A stretch of 64,000 nt of DNA. It comes from Rhodopirellula sp. Its GTDB lineage: Bacteria > Planctomycetota > Planctomycetia > Pirellulales > Pirellulaceae. The stretch lies in assembly GCA_002701385.1 (NCBI GenBank), contig NZVD01000057.1, positions 323,756 to 387,755 on the forward strand, written 5' to 3'. The position numbers and the translations under genes are program-made. This document shows, piece by piece, positions 18,278-26,882 of the stretch. Below the pieces are notes generated by a model. That model saw nothing but the letters and a program-made list of their open reading frames with translations, was not told the DNA's origin and made no database searches. Position 1 is the first letter of the stretch; each line of letters opens with the position of its first letter.

Positions 18278-20179
18278 ATGTGTGGCATAACCGGATCCCT
18301 TTGGACAAACGAAGCTAAAAGCATCTCCCGAGAACAACTCGGCAAGATGACTGCTTCTCTGCTGCATCGAGGCCCGGATGATTGTGGCGAGTACTTTAGT
18401 TCTCATTCACCGTCTGTTTCCAAGCCCGCGGTTGCCCTTGGCTTTCGTCGACTCTCCATCATCGACCTACAAACAGGTCACCAACCTATTGCAAATGAAG
18501 ACGAGTCGATCTGGCTTATTTTCAATGGGGAAATCTACAATTACCTGGAGCTCAAGGCTGAACTAGAAGCGGATGGTCATCGTTTTAGAACGACCAGCGA
18601 CTCCGAAGTGATTGTGCATCTGTATGAAAAATACGGCACTGAGATGTTCCAGTATCTCAATGGAATGTTTGGCCTGGTACTTTGGGATAGCCATCAAGGA
18701 AAGCTTGTCCTTGGTCGAGATAGACTCGGTCAAAAACCCCTCTATTACGCAACGCAGGGAGAGCGACTGTTATTTGCAAGTGAGTTAAAAAGTCTGCTCG
18801 CTAGTGGAGAAATCAAACGGGAGATTAACCCACGAGCTCTCGACCACTATTTCATCTATCAATACATTCCCCATCCACTGTGTATTTTTAAAGGCGTCCA
18901 AAAACTTTCACCCGGACACTTTGCTGTCTATCAAAACGGCCAGCTCAATGTCGAGAAATATTGGAATCCAGATTTCAATCAGACTTCTGAGTTGGGAACC
19001 AACGACCTCCAAAATCAGTTATATGAGTTACTAACCGACAGCGTAAAACTACGAATGCAAAGTGATGTACCACTGGGGGCCTTCCTCTCAGGAGGCGTGG
19101 ATTCGTCGTTGATGGTTGCTTTAATGCAACAGCATGCTGATCATCAAGTCCAGACATTTTCTATAGGCTTTCCCGTCAAAGCCTATGACGAATCCGCTTA
19201 CGCCCGGCAAGTATCAAAACACTTGAACACAGATCATCACGAACTGATCGTCGAGCCCAATGCGGTAGATATCCTCCCGTCGTTAGTGAAGTACTATGAC
19301 GAACCATTTTCAGATAGCAGTGCCATCCCCACCTGGTATGTCTCCGAATTTACACGACAAAATGTCACCGTAGCCATTTCAGGTGATGGAGGAGATGAAT
19401 TATTTGCTGGATACGATCGGTATAAAGCGGTTGCATTAGCACACAAGATCGATCGAATTCCACCACTTAAATACTTGCTGGGGTTGGGATTATCGAAGTG
19501 CCTTCCGACTGGTTCAAAGTACAAAGGCTTCTTTCGTAGGCTTAAACGGTTTCTGACACCCATTGCCTATTCCCCAGTCCATCGATATTTAGACTGGATC
19601 AATATTTTCCCCTACGTAAATCGACTGGAATACTACACGGAGGAATTCCAGGCGGAGTTGGAGGATCACGATCCAGCTGACTTTCTCACTCAGGCCTGGC
19701 AAAGTGCAGCGAGAAGATCCCCGATTACCAAAGCATCTCTCGGAGATCTAACCACTTACCTACCGTGTGATCTAAACACCAAAGTGGATCTCGCGAGTAT
19801 GGCTCATGGTCTTGAATGCAGACAACCATTTCTGGATTATCGCCTCGTCGAATTTGCTTCACAGATTCCAGCCGTTGCCAAATTCAATCAGGGAACAGGG
19901 AAGCAATTACTTCGACGTACGTTTGGTGAGTTACTACCGAAAGAGATTTGGAATCGCCCTAAAATGGGATTTGGCGTGCCACTGGATCACTGGTTTAGAA
20001 ACGAATTACGTGAACAAACTACAGATACTCTCTTAGCTAACAATGCCAAATCACATCACTGGATACGACCGCAGATCATAGAACAGTTAGTCCACCAACA
20101 TCAAACCAAGCAAAGAGACCATAGCCAGCGACTATGGTCTCTACTGATGTTTGAACATTGGCTCCAGCAATGGACTTAA
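18278..20179 (+). CDS. asnB: Asparagine synthase (glutamine-hydrolysing) / AsnB-type amidotransferase
   Basis: A 633-residue protein. The N-terminal class II glutaminase domain has Cys2 right after the start Met (MCGITGSLW), with RGPDDCG and IFNGEIYNY. The C-terminal ATP-dependent synthetase domain has the PP-motif LSGGVDSSLM (270-279), FSIGFPVKAYDESAYARQVSKHL and AISGDGGDELFAGYDRY. The enzyme makes asparagine from aspartate and glutamine, but members beside glycosyltransferases, as here, are often polysaccharide-modifying amidotransferases. Its stop overlaps the convergent fuconate dehydratase gene by 4 bases. Confidence 0.92.
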   Translation: MCGITGSLWTNEAKSISREQLGKMTASLLHRGPDDCGEYFSSHSPSVSKPAVALGFRRLSIIDLQTGHQPIANEDESIWLIFNGEIYNYLELKAELEADGHRFRTTSDSEVIVHLYEKYGTEMFQYLNGMFGLVLWDSHQGKLVLGRDRLGQKPLYYATQGERLLFASELKSLLASGEIKREINPRALDHYFIYQYIPHPLCIFKGVQKLSPGHFAVYQNGQLNVEKYWNPDFNQTSELGTNDLQNQLYELLTDSVKLRMQSDVPLGAFLSGGVDSSLMVALMQQHADHQVQTFSIGFPVKAYDESAYARQVSKHLNTDHHELIVEPNAVDILPSLVKYYDEPFSDSSAIPTWYVSEFTRQNVTVAISGDGGDELFAGYDRYKAVALAHKIDRIPPLKYLLGLGLSKCLPTGSKYKGFFRRLKRFLTPIAYSPVHRYLDWINIFPYVNRLEYYTEEFQAELEDHDPADFLTQAWQSAARRSPITKASLGDLTTYLPCDLNTKVDLASMAHGLECRQPFLDYRLVEFASQIPAVAKFNQGTGKQLLRRTFGELLPKEIWNRPKMGFGVPLDHWFRNELREQTTDTLLANNAKSHHWIRPQIIEQLVHQHQTKQRDHSQRLWSLLMFEHWLQQWT

Positions 20180-21492
20180 CTGCTGGCTTGTCGAGCGGTC
20201 CAAATCGGACCATTCGGAAATTCATACTCATCTAGAGAAGCTGGTTTCATCGTAATGCTGTACCCTGGTGCCGTTGGAGGCATATAGGCACCGTTTTGCA
20301 TCACGACCGGATTCTCAAAGTGCTCATGTAAGTGATCGACATACTCAATGAGGCGATTTTCCGTGGTGCCACTTACACATACATAATCAAACATGGCTAG
20401 ATGCTGAACGTACTCGCAGAGTCCCACTCCGCCTGCATGCGGACACACAGGAATATCGAATTTCTTCGCCATCAGAATGATAGAAAGGATTTCATTCACT
20501 CCACCGACACGAGTACTGTCGATCTGACATACATCGATGGCGTTGGCCTGCATAAACTGCTTAAAGATAATTCTATTCTGACACATTTCTCCGGTCGCGA
20601 CGCCAACACCCAGAGGGCGTAATGCTTCGGCAATGGCGGCATGCCCCAGGACATCATCCGGACTGGTGGGCTCTTCAATAAACCATGGCTTAAACTCAGC
20701 CAGTTTCGTCATGTTATCGATAGCTTCATTGACGCCCCACACCTGATTAGCATCCATCATCATTCGGCGATCGTAACCAATCTCCTCCCGAATGATCTTG
20801 GCACGTCGAATGTCGTCATTAATATCTCGGCCCACTTTGATTTTGTAGTGAGACCAGCCAGCCGCCACACCCTCCTGACAAAGTCGGCGTAATTTCTCTT
20901 CGCTATAACCAAGCCAGCCGGCCGAAGTGGTGTATGAAGGGAATCCATTAGCCATCAGGTTATCGATTCGCTCTCCTTTTGAATCGGCCATCTCTTCGAG
21001 AATTGCCATAGCATCTGAGGGAGATAATGCATCGTCGATATAGCGGAAGTCGATACAGCGTACGATTTCTTCCGGTGTCATGTCCGCCAGTAACCGCCAA
21101 ACCGGTTTACCTTCGGCCTTAGCCCACAGATCCCAAATTGCATTCGCGACAGCACCAACGGCAAAATGCATAACGCCCTTATCAGGCCCCATCCAGCGTA
21201 ACTGGCTGTCACCCGTCAAATGACGCCAAAACTTACCCATATCAGAGGTAATCGCATCCAGTGATTGGCCAACGACTAGTCGTTTCATAGCGTCCACAGC
21301 ACCGGAAATCAGTTCCGTACCTCGTCCCAGCGTGAAAGACAATCCATGCCCGAGCAAGTCACCATCTGTTTTGAGTGTGATATACCCACAGGAGTAATCC
21401 GGATCCGGATTCATAGCATCAGAACCATCTAGATTATCTGATGTAGGAAAACGAATATCCCGTACTTCTATATCTGTAATCGTAATCGCCAT
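20176..21492 (-). CDS. L-fuconate dehydratase-like enolase-superfamily enzyme
   Basis: Likely dehydrates L-fuconate to 2-keto-3-deoxy-L-fuconate in L-fucose breakdown. The 438 residues match the mandelate-racemase-group architecture: a capping domain (1-130), then a barrel. The base motif is K217-x-K219 (HYKIKVG), the metal ligands are D247 (MMDAN), E273 (FIEEP) and E302 (ATGEM), and the general acid/base His352 is in CPHAGGVG. The start ITDIEVRDIRFPTSDNLDGSDAMNPDPDYS is typical of FucD and its relative ENOSF1. Its ATG overlaps the stop of the upstream minus-strand gene (TAATG), so they form an operon. Substrate is by family, not proven. Confidence 0.88.
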   Translation of the reverse strand: MAITITDIEVRDIRFPTSDNLDGSDAMNPDPDYSCGYITLKTDGDLLGHGLSFTLGRGTELISGAVDAMKRLVVGQSLDAITSDMGKFWRHLTGDSQLRWMGPDKGVMHFAVGAVANAIWDLWAKAEGKPVWRLLADMTPEEIVRCIDFRYIDDALSPSDAMAILEEMADSKGERIDNLMANGFPSYTTSAGWLGYSEEKLRRLCQEGVAAGWSHYKIKVGRDINDDIRRAKIIREEIGYDRRMMMDANQVWGVNEAIDNMTKLAEFKPWFIEEPTSPDDVLGHAAIAEALRPLGVGVATGEMCQNRIIFKQFMQANAIDVCQIDSTRVGGVNEILSIILMAKKFDIPVCPHAGGVGLCEYVQHLAMFDYVCVSGTTENRLIEYVDHLHEHFENPVVMQNGAYMPPTAPGYSITMKPASLDEYEFPNGPIWTARQASS

Positions 21493-22232
21493 TATTTTTG
21501 TTCCTCGATTCCCCAGGCTTTCTCTACCATATGGGCCGCACCGGCATCAAACAACTCTAACTCAGGCCTAATAAAAGGGTAGTAGTCATTGGTGCCAAAA
21601 TAAGATTCCGTAGCTTCTGCAAAATATTCCATCTGATTGGTGGTGCTGTAATGTTTCACTTGTTGGCCATTCCAGCGTAAGACCTTGAGATATTGCTCTG
21701 TCTTCATGGCGGCCCGAAAAGCAGCCAACACATCAGGGTTTTCAAATCCCTGTTTAAGGTACTGATCATGATAGGCATGTGCCAGTTCATGCAGCACCAT
21801 GTAGGGCTGTGAAATCGTCCAACTGACAAAATTCTCTGCATTCGAGATTTCGACACATTTTACTTTGTCAGGGTTCATACCATTATCGACCAACCACTGC
21901 CTACCAGGATGGTAAACGGCACAAGGATGATGTGGTTCCTCATATTCAAGCCAAATCGTAACCTGCTGCAACTTTTTCACTGCTTCATTAGGTAGAACAC
22001 GTTCGATTTTAAATAGCTGGTAATCCATTACTTCCATCGCCTGCTTAAACAGTTTTTGATGGCGACGAATCAGAAGTTTATTCACTCGAATGTTGTAACC
22101 ACGCACTTTAACGTCGCGATAATTCGAAGTCGGCTCAAATTGAAGAGACTCATTGGCGAGCCGATTTTCCTGTGCATAAAGCTCAGAGAAATGACAGACG
22201 CAGATTAATATCAAAAAAAACGGGCGATTCAT
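21492..22232 (-). CDS. Secreted HExxH metallopeptidase-like protein
   Basis: A 246-residue protein with a signal peptide (MNRPFFLILICVCHFSELYAQ, cut near residue 20). VLHELAHAYHD at 146-156 is an HExxH zinc site, and MEYFAEATESYFG around 201-213 can provide the third Glu ligand, the arrangement of gluzincins such as the anthrax-lethal-factor-like families. A Pro/His stretch (EEPHHPCAVYHPG) precedes it. It is translated from the same transcript as the fuconate dehydratase, which it overlaps by one base, so a role in using fucose-containing glycans or glycoproteins is conceivable. That role is inference. Confidence 0.7.
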   Translation of the reverse strand: MNRPFFLILICVCHFSELYAQENRLANESLQFEPTSNYRDVKVRGYNIRVNKLLIRRHQKLFKQAMEVMDYQLFKIERVLPNEAVKKLQQVTIWLEYEEPHHPCAVYHPGRQWLVDNGMNPDKVKCVEISNAENFVSWTISQPYMVLHELAHAYHDQYLKQGFENPDVLAAFRAAMKTEQYLKVLRWNGQQVKHYSTTNQMEYFAEATESYFGTNDYYPFIRPELELFDAGAAHMVEKAWGIEEQK

Positions 22233-22451
22233 GAGTACCTCAATTGAATATTCAGGGTGGCTTCTCTCAGCATACCAAATCTACTAAACCTTCAAGAGTC
22301 CCCAAGGCAAGAGTCCCCCAAGCTTGTCTTCAGACTGACGATGTTTGTCACTGACCTTCAGAGTGTTGGACCTTACGAAGACTAAAATACTGACTCCCTC
22401 TCCGGATTTACTTAAGGCATTCAACTTAAACATCGCTAGATCAACCGTCCC

Positions 22452-23693
22452 TTGTCCAGAATAATTTCCTCCCAACCACCACCATGGCTGTTACCCGATC
22501 TTGACCGTTGGATCGGCAATCGTCTTTATTGCTTCCAGGAATCCCATGACAACCAAATCGAATCCGTCGCGTTTGTATCATCGCAACTTGCTCGCCCTCT
22601 CTATCATCAGAAACACTGGTTTAGCAACCTGAATTCTGCTTTACAGATGGTTGGGCAGACCGACATCGTCGTGGTGACCTCTCCCATGACCACAACCTAT
22701 CGGTTTATACAGGCATGCGCAAATGAATTTAATCTCCGCTTGAGTAACACTGTCATCTGCCGCACTCAGAAGCAGTGGAAGAAACTCATCACCGCTGAAT
22801 ACTCGACGGATAGTAATGAATGTATTATCAGCCCACCTCAGTCCCTACCAAACCTAACTCGTAATCCTCCGAACTGTATAAAAGCTAAACCAGAACGAGA
22901 CCGATTCCTTATCGGGGGAGCTCAGCAGGTCTATGTCATCGAAGGTCGAATTGGCAGTAAAACACAACGTTTGCTTAAAAGGCGGGAAGCCCAAACCATA
23001 TGGATGCCCAAGTTGCCGGATCCAAACATCAGTCGGCCTCCAGCATGCCATCCTCCGCCATCGATTACTGACCCACCCTATCGGCTTCCAAAGTGGTTCA
23101 ACCCTAACGCAACACTTGCTCACTGGACCCGAGCTGCCGATGGCCCCTGGCCCCTCCAATCTGAAGCAGATTGGCACCTTCAGTTAGTCCATGGTTTGTC
23201 GGAAGCCGATCACTCCGCACTCGCCACGTTACAGAACATTATTAGCAAGGAAGTAATCTATGGCACAGGTCGTACTATTCGCGAAGGGCACAAAGTAGTC
23301 TGTCTAACGCGAGTTCCTATTTCACGTTGGCAAGAACAACACATCTACAGACCTCACTTACGCCGATGGGACTTTTGTCCTTATGGCGTGGTCTTCAGCC
23401 CGACAGCCATTTCCCGCATAACACCGACTGATGTGCAATATGGCGATGAAGATCTTTGGAAGAGGCTGAGGCCGTCCGATCGTCCATATTTTCAAGCGAT
23501 CGACTGCAACATTGACTGGACGATTGAACAAGAGCAGCGAGTTCTGGGAGACATCGTACTCCGTTCACTACAGAATGACGACTTGATTCTTTTCACCCAG
23601 ACAGCCCGGGAAGCCGAGCAACTCCAAATCTATTCTCGCTGGCCTATTGTCCCTTTCGACTATTTACAAAGGACTGATAGAATACAAACATAG
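22452..23693 (+). CDS. Unknown protein, weakly DUF2971/AbiGi-like C-terminus
   Basis: A 413-residue protein from a TTG start (start uncertain; no clear ribosome site). I do not recognise the N-terminal 210 residues, which contain alternating hydrophobic strands (IESVAFVSSQLARP, TDIVVVTSPMTTTYRF) like a nucleotide-binding or Rossmann fold. The C-terminal part has KVVCLTRVPISRW, YGVVFSPTAISRITPTDVQYG and WTIEQEQRVLGDIVL. This is the order 'CFTE-P / YG-F / V-Y / W-E-E-R' seen in DUF2971 and AbiGi-like proteins. No signal peptide. It precedes the kinase gene by 33 bases on the same strand, so they may be cotranscribed. Confidence 0.55.
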   Translation: MSRIISSQPPPWLLPDLDRWIGNRLYCFQESHDNQIESVAFVSSQLARPLYHQKHWFSNLNSALQMVGQTDIVVVTSPMTTTYRFIQACANEFNLRLSNTVICRTQKQWKKLITAEYSTDSNECIISPPQSLPNLTRNPPNCIKAKPERDRFLIGGAQQVYVIEGRIGSKTQRLLKRREAQTIWMPKLPDPNISRPPACHPPPSITDPPYRLPKWFNPNATLAHWTRAADGPWPLQSEADWHLQLVHGLSEADHSALATLQNIISKEVIYGTGRTIREGHKVVCLTRVPISRWQEQHIYRPHLRRWDFCPYGVVFSPTAISRITPTDVQYGDEDLWKRLRPSDRPYFQAIDCNIDWTIEQEQRVLGDIVLRSLQNDDLILFTQTAREAEQLQIYSRWPIVPFDYLQRTDRIQT

Positions 23694-23726
23694 CTTAAAG
23701 ACCATCCTCCAAATCCTAAAACTCTT

Positions 23727-25403
23727 ATGTCTGTTTCCCGAAAGCAATTCATCGACAACTTAGATGCGTCTGGCATCATGACTGAGGCTGAGATCAGTGC
23801 TTGGCTATCTAATCACCCTCGGGAGTTAGATCCCATCGATGGCGATGCGATGGCTGCGATATTAATCGATGACGGTGTCCTCACTTCCTATCAGGCCCAG
23901 TGCCTCAACCGAGAACGCCCACGGCCCCTGAAATATGGAAACTATGATTTACTAGAGATCATCGGGCAGGGCGGTATGGGCACCGTCTATAAAGCTCGCC
24001 ACAAGATGATGAAGCATGACGTAGCCATCAAAGTCATTTCGTCAAAGCAGGGGGACGAATCCGACAATCGATTTAAACGTTTTCAGCGTGAAGTCCAGAC
24101 GGCTGGCAAACTATCTCACAATAACATTGTCTCCGCCTTGGATGCGGGTGAAGAAAATGACAAATTCTTTCTCGTGATGGAATTGGTTCTCGGGGAAGAC
24201 TTAGGGAAAATTTCTAAATGCGAAGGTGAATTACCGGTCGACGAAGTGCTTGACTATATGACTCAGGCCGCTGTTGGTTTGCAATATGCTCATGATGAAG
24301 GCATTGTCCACCGGGACATTAAACCACATAACCTTTTGCTCTCCTCAGACGGCATCGTTAAAATTCTCGATCTGGGTCTCGTCTCATTACAGCGATCGGA
24401 AGATTCCATCGATGATAGTCTAACAGGCCAAAATCAAATCATTGGCACTGTGGATTATATGTCTCCGGAACAGGCCAAGGATGTTCATAGTGTCGATCCT
24501 CGTGCAGATATATACAGTTTAGGTTGCACGTTGTTTCGCCTACTGACCGGAAAAGCTCCCTATCCGGGTAACTCTACGATCGAACGTCTACTCGCCCACC
24601 GAGACAACCCTATTCCTTCGTTACATCAGTTTCGAACTGATATCCCCGAGTTGCTCGATCGGATCTTTCAACGCATGGTCGCAAAGGAACCTGACGATCG
24701 TTACCAGACCATGGAGGAAGTGACTGAAGCCTTTGAGACCTGTCGACTAGCCAGTGTCTCAATCATGCCCGTCATTCAAACCGAAGAGACTACGGTTTCT
24801 AATATTGAAGAATTCTCACTTGATCTTGAAATTCACGATGCGTCTACTTTGGAGGTCGCCTACACCGAGCTTGAATCGATTGAAACCGATACACCTGTTC
24901 TGCCAACTCCGGTTGCCGCAGGACCAAGCATTGACTCCGGAAGCGTTATTGAGCAGACCCAAGTTACACAACGAGCTGGCAAGGGAAATCAGATTCTTAT
25001 TGCTTTAACTGTCCTCATTCTACTGGGAGCTGGTGGCGGTTACTGGTATGCCAACCGCCCCGGGTATGTCGAAGTCGATTTTCCGATTGAATATCGGGAA
25101 GGAAGATGGGCCGTGGAGATTTTGGACGGAAGAGACAAGAAAGTCGTCCATCTCACGGAAGTCGATGCAGATGGATATGAGAACACTAATCCAATCAAAA
25201 TCCCTCTGGCTCCCGGCAACTATACTTATGCGTTGATGCGACCGCCATTTTTCCCCAATACTGGTCGATTTGAAATGCAACGCAGCAAAACGATTATCGT
25301 CAACGGGAGTTCCTGGGACACCAGCGATTTGCAGGAACTGGGGCTAATCAATTCACCGGTCGAGCAGGAGCCACCAAGCCCCGAAAACGAGTCGGAACAA
25401 TAA
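23727..25403 (+). CDS. Membrane-anchored Ser/Thr protein kinase
   Basis: A 558-residue eukaryotic-like kinase. Residues 1-70 are a helical extension (FIDNLDASGIMTEAEISAW...) common to planctomycete kinases. The kinase domain runs about 73-335: Gly-loop GQGGMG 80-85, Lys102 in AIKV, catalytic HRDIKPHN 195-202, the metal motif as DLG 215-217 instead of DFG, and SPE 246-248. After an acidic linker comes one membrane helix (about 422-443) and an extracytoplasmic domain of about 110 residues, so it is probably a receptor-type sensor. DLG is common in this lineage and need not impair activity. Substrates are unknown. Confidence 0.93.
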   Translation: MSVSRKQFIDNLDASGIMTEAEISAWLSNHPRELDPIDGDAMAAILIDDGVLTSYQAQCLNRERPRPLKYGNYDLLEIIGQGGMGTVYKARHKMMKHDVAIKVISSKQGDESDNRFKRFQREVQTAGKLSHNNIVSALDAGEENDKFFLVMELVLGEDLGKISKCEGELPVDEVLDYMTQAAVGLQYAHDEGIVHRDIKPHNLLLSSDGIVKILDLGLVSLQRSEDSIDDSLTGQNQIIGTVDYMSPEQAKDVHSVDPRADIYSLGCTLFRLLTGKAPYPGNSTIERLLAHRDNPIPSLHQFRTDIPELLDRIFQRMVAKEPDDRYQTMEEVTEAFETCRLASVSIMPVIQTEETTVSNIEEFSLDLEIHDASTLEVAYTELESIETDTPVLPTPVAAGPSIDSGSVIEQTQVTQRAGKGNQILIALTVLILLGAGGGYWYANRPGYVEVDFPIEYREGRWAVEILDGRDKKVVHLTEVDADGYENTNPIKIPLAPGNYTYALMRPPFFPNTGRFEMQRSKTIIVNGSSWDTSDLQELGLINSPVEQEPPSPENESEQ

Positions 25404-25468
25404 TAGCGTCATCGTACATGTTGCCGTTTTAATTCAATTGCCGGAGAGTCTTCAGTTTTCAATACGCC

Positions 25469-26806
25469 TCACTTGGCATCCTGAGCCGCCGCACGATCGA
25501 TGCGTTGTTCATACTTGTAGTACAACTTCTTATGGCGGTCAGACAAATCCACCCGACGCCCTTGAATGAAGGCGGCCTCCACGTTGGTTCGGATATCGAG
25601 AATATTGCCATCCGTAATTACCAGCGTGGCATCCTTACCTTTCTCCAGACTGCCAACCCGGTCGGCCACTCCGAGAATCTCAGCCGTGCTTAGTGTCACT
25701 GATCGCAATGCCTCATCCATTGACAATCCGTAGGCGTGTGCCGTCCCCGCATGAAAGGGTAGGTTTCTCACCATAGAGGCCCCAAATCTACCATCTGAAG
25801 CGATGCAAAAGCGTACTCCTGCCTTCTTTAAGATCGCTGGGATTTCATACGGGAGATCATAAAAGTCATCATCTCGACGTGGCAAACGGTAGATACCTCC
25901 CAAAATCACCGGAATATCATGCTGCTTAAGTAGATCTGTACAATGGATCGAATCATAGCCACCGCTGATAATCAACTTCACTTTCTGACGTACTGAAAAG
26001 GCAACAGCTGCCTGAATTTGATTAGCATACTCAGCCGACGCAATCACTGGAATCTCACCGGCCAAAACATCTCTCATTGATTCCCACTTCACATCGATCT
26101 TAGTCGAAGGATCGTTTCGCCGCGCCGCATCATATCGCCGAGCGGTTTCAAAGAACTCTTCAAGTCGTTGCATGTTCTCGTCGCGAGCTTTCACGGTTTT
26201 CTTTTCATCGGCGTTGAGTTGCCAGTCACTCACAGCTGCCATCAGAGGCCAATTGATGTGGAGCCCTGCACCTGACCGAATGGTTAAGTCTTCATAAGTC
26301 CAACCATCCAACTGAATGACAGCGCTTTGCCCAGAAACAACACCACCGCTGGGAGCTGTCAGGCAAAGCAACACGCCATTACTTCGAGTCGTTGGAATAA
26401 TTTCGCTGTCCGGATTGATTGCCACTTGAGCCTTCACATTAGGATTAAAACTTCCGGTTTCCCGTTCATCCACTGTGGCACGTACTGCATTGATTTCCAC
26501 TAGCCCCATGTTGCTATTAGCATCTATTAGGCCGGGATAAACGTGCTTTCCTTTCACGTCGATCACTTCCACCTCTACTGGCAGATTTACATCTCCACCA
26601 ATTTCAAATATTTTCCCGTCGATAAAGAGCAACGTCCCTTGTTCAATCGTCTTCCCACTGACGGTATGGATCACTCCTCCAACCAATGCGATCGGCTTAG
26701 TCTGCGCAGCACCGGGTACTTCCGGAACAGCCGCCGATGCAAAATTAACCATCCCAAAGCACAACATCAGGATGATTGGGAGGATTTGTTTGTGGCAGAT
26801 TGACAT
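25469..26806 (-). CDS. Secreted amidohydrolase-family protein, degenerate metal site
   Basis: A 445-residue protein with a signal peptide (cut about residue 26, FASAAVPE). The fold follows the imidazolonepropionase-like amidohydrolases: IALVGGVIHTVSGKTIEQGTLLFIDGKI, then VYPGLIDANSNMG, and the C-terminal VGSLEKGKDATLVITDGNILD. In active members the first metal motif after GLIDA is His-x-His; here both are Asn (N97, N99). An Asp in CIASDGRFG near the end remains. It may bind one metal, act on another substrate, or be inactive. It lies just downstream of the related double-domain gene on the same strand, probably in one operon. Confidence 0.8.
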   Translation of the reverse strand: MSICHKQILPIILMLCFGMVNFASAAVPEVPGAAQTKPIALVGGVIHTVSGKTIEQGTLLFIDGKIFEIGGDVNLPVEVEVIDVKGKHVYPGLIDANSNMGLVEINAVRATVDERETGSFNPNVKAQVAINPDSEIIPTTRSNGVLLCLTAPSGGVVSGQSAVIQLDGWTYEDLTIRSGAGLHINWPLMAAVSDWQLNADEKKTVKARDENMQRLEEFFETARRYDAARRNDPSTKIDVKWESMRDVLAGEIPVIASAEYANQIQAAVAFSVRQKVKLIISGGYDSIHCTDLLKQHDIPVILGGIYRLPRRDDDFYDLPYEIPAILKKAGVRFCIASDGRFGASMVRNLPFHAGTAHAYGLSMDEALRSVTLSTAEILGVADRVGSLEKGKDATLVITDGNILDIRTNVEAAFIQGRRVDLSDRHKKLYYKYEQRIDRAAAQDAK

Positions 26807-26882
26807 AGGTAAAATTCCGAATTGAGTTTGAGGACTTGGATTGTATCTAGGAGCGGTAATTTGGTTTCTTAAAATGATGTTG

